From positions 1 through 9,451 of the forward strand of contig JAICUV010000124.1 of assembly GCA_025935655.1 (NCBI GenBank): a stretch of DNA of 9,451 nucleotides, read 5' to 3'. A program made the position numbers and the translations under genes. The first letter of the stretch is position 1, and every line of letters starts with the position of its first letter. The notes beneath the pieces are model-generated. The model saw only the letters and a list, made by a program, of their open reading frames with translations, ran no database searches and had not been told where the DNA came from. Positions 6,676 through 9,451 of the stretch are shown here, in pieces. Origin of the DNA: Chloroflexota bacterium (GTDB lineage: Bacteria > Chloroflexota > Limnocylindria > Limnocylindrales > CSP1-4).

Positions 6676-7962
6676 TCAGCCGGCCCCCGCGCCGGCAGCC
6701 TCGGCGACCGTCGTCGGCAGGTCCGCGAGGAGCGGCTCCGTCCACGTCCAGGCGGCGCCGTGGTGCTTGCCCACCGCGCCGTGGCGGGCAGCCTCGACGC
6801 GGAGCGGCAGCCCGAAGATCTCGATGAAGCCAACGGCGGACGCGTGGTCGAAGGCATCGCCCTCGTCGTACGTGGCGAGGTTCTTGTCGTACAGGCTCAG
6901 CGGGCTCCGCCGGCCGACGACGCTCGCGTTGCCGTGGTCCAGGCGCATCCGGACCTCGCCCGAGACGACCCGCTGCGACGACAGGGTGTACGTCCGCAGG
7001 TCGCGCGAGAGGGCGCTGAACCACAGCCCGTCGTACACGATCTGGGCCAGCTCGTCGCCCACGAGGCGGTTGAACCGCAGCTGCTCCTTGGACAGGACCA
7101 GCCCCTCGAGCGCGTGGTGCGCCGCGTGGAGGACCACCGCCGCGGGCGCCTCGTAGATCTCGCGGCTCTTGATGCCCACGAGCCGGTCCTCGACATGGTC
7201 GATGCGTCCGATGCCGTGCGCGCCGCCGAGCTCATGGAGGCGCTCGACCAGCGCCACGCCGCCCAGCTGCTCGCCGTCGATCGAGACCGGGATGCCGCCC
7301 TCGAACGCGATCACGATGTCGACGGGGTCGGGCGCGTCCGCCGGCTTGACCGTCCAGGCGTAGGCGTCGTCGGGCGGCGTGACCCACGGGTCCTCGAGCA
7401 CGCCCGTCTCGCACGAGCGCCCCCACAGGTTGACGTCGATGGAGTAGGGGGACGCCTTCGTGATCGGGAGCTCGATGCCCCGCGCGTTCGCATAGTCGAT
7501 CGACTGCTCGCGGGTCAGGCCCATCCCGACGCGCATCGGCGCGACGACCTCCAGCCCGGGATCGAGGGCGTGGACGGCGACGTCGACGCGGACCTGGTCG
7601 TGGCCCTTGCCCGTGCACCCGTGGGCCACGGCGTCCGCGCCCTCGGCATGGGCGACCTCGACCAGCAGCTGGGCGAGCAGCGGCCGCGCGAGCGCCGTCG
7701 CCAGCGGGTACGCGCCCTGGTACACGGCGCCGGCCTGGAGCGCTCGCCAGACGTACTGGCTGATGAACGTCTCCTTGGCGTCGACGACGTACGCCTTCGA
7801 CGCCCCCGCGCGCATCGCGCGCCGCTCGACGCCCTCGCGGATCGACCCGCCGCCGAGGTCGACGGTGAGCGTGACGACCTCCACGCCGTACTGCTCCTTG
7901 AGCCATGCGACGGCGACGGACGTATCGAGACCGCCGGAATAGGCGAGCACGACCTTCTTCAT
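6676..7962 (-). CDS. argG: Argininosuccinate synthase
   Basis: This 428-residue enzyme joins citrulline and aspartate using ATP, the penultimate step of arginine synthesis. The N-terminal PP-type ATP-binding motif AYSGGLDTS lies at residues 7-15. GCTGKGHDQVR at 115-125 binds ATP and citrulline, and SPYSIDVNLWGRSCETG, VEDRLVGIKSREIYEAP and SLYDKNLATYDEGD are further family signatures, so the enzyme should be active. The family is usually about 400 residues; here the sequence continues past the normal end (IFGLPLRVEAARHG) with about 28 extra residues containing AAWTWTEPLLADL and ending in an Ala/Gly tail. The ATG overlaps the argR stop as ATGA, with GGAGG about ten bases ahead inside argR, so the two proteins are probably made in a coupled way. 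A hairpin follows the stop. Confidence 0.97.
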   Translation of the reverse strand: MKKVVLAYSGGLDTSVAVAWLKEQYGVEVVTLTVDLGGGSIREGVERRAMRAGASKAYVVDAKETFISQYVWRALQAGAVYQGAYPLATALARPLLAQLLVEVAHAEGADAVAHGCTGKGHDQVRVDVAVHALDPGLEVVAPMRVGMGLTREQSIDYANARGIELPITKASPYSIDVNLWGRSCETGVLEDPWVTPPDDAYAWTVKPADAPDPVDIVIAFEGGIPVSIDGEQLGGVALVERLHELGGAHGIGRIDHVEDRLVGIKSREIYEAPAAVVLHAAHHALEGLVLSKEQLRFNRLVGDELAQIVYDGLWFSALSRDLRTYTLSSQRVVSGEVRMRLDHGNASVVGRRSPLSLYDKNLATYDEGDAFDHASAVGFIEIFGLPLRVEAARHGAVGKHHGAAWTWTEPLLADLPTTVAEAAGAGAG

Positions 7963-8468
7963 CGGGCGAGAGCCTCCGTGGGGATCATCGCCGGCACCGC
8001 CGGCGCCTGGAGCGATTCGAACCGTGCGAGCCATCGTTCCAGGGCGGGCTCGTCGGGGAACAGGACGATGAGCGTGTTGTCGCCCGCGACCGTGCCCACC
8101 TGCTCGGAGAGGGTGGATTCGTCGATCGCCTGCGCGATGACGCTGGCGGTGCCGGGCTGCCCCGTGAGGACGAGGATCAGGCCGCTCCGCCCGATCGTGA
8201 CGGGGATGTCCGCGAGGATCCGCCGCAGGCGCTCGTCGGACGGCGGACGCGCCTCGCGGCCGAGGGCCTCCGGGTTGACGTAGACCGAGCGGTCGCCGCG
8301 CATGACCTTGGCCAGGCCGAGCTCCGCGATGTCGCGGCTCACGGTGGCCTGGGTGACCTCGAATCCGAGGGTGGACAGCGCGTCCACGAGCTCCCCCTGG
8401 GAGCCGATCGGCCGTTCCGCGATGAGTCGCCGGATCGCCGCGTGGCGGTCCCGCTTGAGGGCGAGCAT
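7959..8468 (-). CDS. argR: Arginine repressor ArgR
   Basis: This 169-residue protein is the transcription regulator of arginine metabolism, which as a hexamer binds ARG boxes when loaded with arginine. The N-terminal winged helix-turn-helix spans about residues 5-70, with the recognition helix TQATVSRDIAELGL at 39-52 and its conserved SR pair at S44-R45. The C-terminal oligomerisation and arginine-binding domain spans about 80-150, with GTVAGDNT at 125-132. Many ArgR proteins have GDD here; the second Asp is Asn (N131), which could shift effector affinity. The start lies 14 bases after the argB stop, with only a weak AGGA overlapping that stop codon, so translation probably depends on the upstream gene. 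The stop overlaps the argG start. The operator controlling this cluster is not in the window because the upstream part is broken at 8941. Confidence 0.95.
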   Translation of the reverse strand: MLALKRDRHAAIRRLIAERPIGSQGELVDALSTLGFEVTQATVSRDIAELGLAKVMRGDRSVYVNPEALGREARPPSDERLRRILADIPVTIGRSGLILVLTGQPGTASVIAQAIDESTLSEQVGTVAGDNTLIVLFPDEPALERWLARFESLQAPAVPAMIPTEALAR

Positions 8469-8482
8469 GTCGGGTGCCGGTC

Positions 8483-8941
8483 CTACGCCGCGCCGGCGTG
8501 GGCGCGCGCCGACACGCGGGTGCCGAAGGTGGGGTCCTCGAGCGCGCGCACGAGCGCGTCGGGCGCGGAGGCGTCGGCGATGATCGCCTCGGCGTCGTCC
8601 CAGGCGAGCGCCGCGAGCGCCGCCTTGACCTTGGGGACCATGCCCCCGCCGATCGTGCCGTCCGCGATGAGCGCCTCGGCCTCGGCGACGGTGATCGAGT
8701 CGAGCTTCCGGCCCGAGGCGTCGCGGACGCCGTCGACGTCGGTCATCAGGACGAGCTGGCGGGCGCCGAGACCGGCGGCGATCCCCGCGGCGGCGTCGTC
8801 CGCGTTGACGTTGCACACGACGCCGTCCTCGTCCCGGGCGAGCGGTGCCACGACCGGCACCTGGTCCGCGACGAGGAGGCTGTCGAGGAGGTCGCGGCGG
8901 ATCCCGGTCACGGTGGCCACGAGGCCGACGTCGGGCAGCCG
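8483..8941 (-). CDS. argB: N-acetylglutamate kinase, C-terminal 152 residues (5' end lost at inversion junction)
   Basis: This is the C-terminal half of the enzyme that phosphorylates N-acetylglutamate in the second step of arginine synthesis. Visible are LPDVGLVATVTGI, VPVVAPLARDEDG, the conserved NVNADDAA, LMTDVDGV, the GGGMVPKVKAAL segment carrying the catalytic lysine, and the C-terminal GTRV. The family usually has 280-300 residues; the amino-terminal half, with the VHGGG and GLRVTD motifs, is missing. Homology stops at the codon before L-P-D (base 8941). Further upstream on this strand the DNA is the antisense of a second argB, so the longer open frame up to base 9238 is not a natural protein. 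As it stands the gene cannot be functional. It is immediately followed by argR (14-base gap), as expected for an arg operon. Confidence 0.9.
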   Translation of the reverse strand, partial: RLPDVGLVATVTGIRRDLLDSLLVADQVPVVAPLARDEDGVVCNVNADDAAAGIAAGLGARQLVLMTDVDGVRDASGRKLDSITVAEAEALIADGTIGGGMVPKVKAALAALAWDDAEAIIADASAPDALVRALEDPTFGTRVSARAHAGAA

Positions 8942-9451
8942 CTGCTGGCCGAGGTGGCGGCGGTCGCACGGGCACGGCCGATCGTCGTCGTCCACGGCGG
9001 CGGCAAGCGGATGACCGAGTGGCTGGAGCGGCTCGGCGTGCCGACGCGATTCGAGCAGGGGCTGCGGGTCACCGATCCGGCCGCCCTCGAGGTGGCCGCG
9101 GCCGTGCTGCGCGGCGTCGTCAACAGCGAGCTCGTCGCGGCCCTCCGCGACCACGGCTGCGACGCCGTGGGCCTGTCGGGCGTCGACGGCGGACTGCTCA
9201 TCGGTGAGCGCCTGCCGGACGTGGGCCTCGTCGCGCACGTGACCGGGATCCGCCGCGACCTCCTCGACAGCCTCCTCGTCGCGGACCAGGTGCCGGTCGT
9301 GGCCCCGCTCGCCCGCGACGAGCAGGGCGTCGTGTGCAACGTCAACGCCGACGACGCGGCGGCGGGGATCGCGGCCGGGCTGGGCGCCCGCCAGCTCGTC
9401 CTCATGACGGACGTCGACGGGATCCGCGACGCGGGCGGGCGGAAGCTCGAC
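8699..9451. repeat. Inverted repeat of two argB segments with junction at 8941/8942
   Basis: Bases 8699-8941 read on the minus strand align without gaps to bases 9209-9451 on the plus strand: 243 bases per arm, 26 mismatches by my count (about 89% identity), with a 267-base unique spacer (8942-9208) that belongs to the plus copy. A 66-base block is identical (8847-8912 against 9238-9303). The right arm is cut by the window end, so the repeat may be longer. At the junction the bases CAGC-C-GCTG (8936-8944) form a small quasi-palindrome, the type of microhomology where template-switching or a false assembly join occurs. Confidence 0.9.
8942..9451 (+). CDS. argB: Second N-acetylglutamate kinase copy, opposite strand, cut at both ends
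   Basis: An open frame of exactly 170 codons runs to the window end. It carries ArgB motifs in order: PIVVVHGGGK, GLRVTD, GVVNSELV, VGLSGVDGG, LPDVGLVAHVTG, VPVVAPLARDEQG, NVNADDAA and LMTDVDGI. The first 25-30 residues of the family, including the first glycine-rich strand with its catalytic lysine, are absent: at 8942 the sequence enters the body of the protein (LLAEVAAVARARP) directly from DNA that is the antisense of the minus-strand copy. No start codon with a ribosome-binding site exists before the VHGGG motif. The 3' end lies outside the window. The two copies differ at 4 of 81 shared residues, D/Q and T/H among them, so this is not a mirror copy of the same allele. Confidence 0.88.
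   Translation, partial: MLAEVAAVARARPIVVVHGGGKRMTEWLERLGVPTRFEQGLRVTDPAALEVAAAVLRGVVNSELVAALRDHGCDAVGLSGVDGGLLIGERLPDVGLVAHVTGIRRDLLDSLLVADQVPVVAPLARDEQGVVCNVNADDAAAGIAAGLGARQLVLMTDVDGIRDAGGRKLD

Noticed and set aside
7989..8003. GCCGG-CCGGC hairpin ahead of argG as a regulatory structure
   Set aside because: It lies inside the argR coding region, has only five pairs and is explained by codons for Ala and Pro.
8483..9238. Single 251-residue minus-strand protein with an ArgB C-terminus
   Set aside because: Residues before LPDVG are the antisense of the plus-strand argB and have no ArgB motif. The natural homology ends at 8941.
8699..9451. Fold-back of a single molecule during amplification as the source of the inverted repeat
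   Set aside because: Such an event gives nearly identical arms; these differ at about 11% of bases, mainly at silent sites. It remains possible only if followed by long divergence.

Overview
The window is very GC-rich with strongly G/C-ended codons, and its genes are tightly packed. Gene content (a large AAA-ATPase regulator of the LuxR/MalT-like sort, an actinobacterial-type adenosine deaminase, a GyrI-like effector-binding protein, and an argB-argR-argG cluster) points to a high-GC terrestrial or aquatic bacterium of the Chloroflexota or Actinomycetota sort. That placement is an inference from composition and family resemblance, not a measured phylogeny. I saw no tRNA or rRNA gene, insertion sequence or CRISPR array.

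Left part (1-2494, all minus strand). A Spo0M/arrestin-like protein (1592-2494) is followed, after a GC hairpin, by a 28-residue leader ORF (1406-1492). The leader overlaps by four bases (ATGA) the start of a large AAA ATPase regulator (1-1409, C-terminus outside the window). The leader's first 14 residues copy the first 14 of the ATPase with two differences.

Middle part. Divergent from the Spo0M-like gene, adenosine deaminase (2591-3697) is followed by a secreted six-cysteine protein of unknown function (3750-4517). This converges on a GyrI-like small-molecule-binding protein (4541-5056, minus). A gene-free stretch (5057-5321) with a strong hairpin separates it from a cytoplasmic GAF-domain histidine kinase (5322-6620, minus).

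Right part. Arginine biosynthesis genes run on the minus strand: the end of argB (8483-8941), argR (7959-8468) and argG (6676-7962). argR and argG overlap by four bases, so the repressor and argininosuccinate synthase are probably translated together. At 8941/8942 the argB homology stops abruptly and a second argB starts in the opposite direction (8942 to the window end). The two copies share an inverted repeat of 243 bases per arm (about 89% identical; 77 of 81 residues the same), separated by 267 bases. Neither copy is complete.

This head-to-head argB junction is the most striking structure in the window. It is either a real inverted duplication that broke argB or a chimeric join of two related genomes. 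The mostly synonymous differences between the arms show that both copies evolved as working genes before they were joined.
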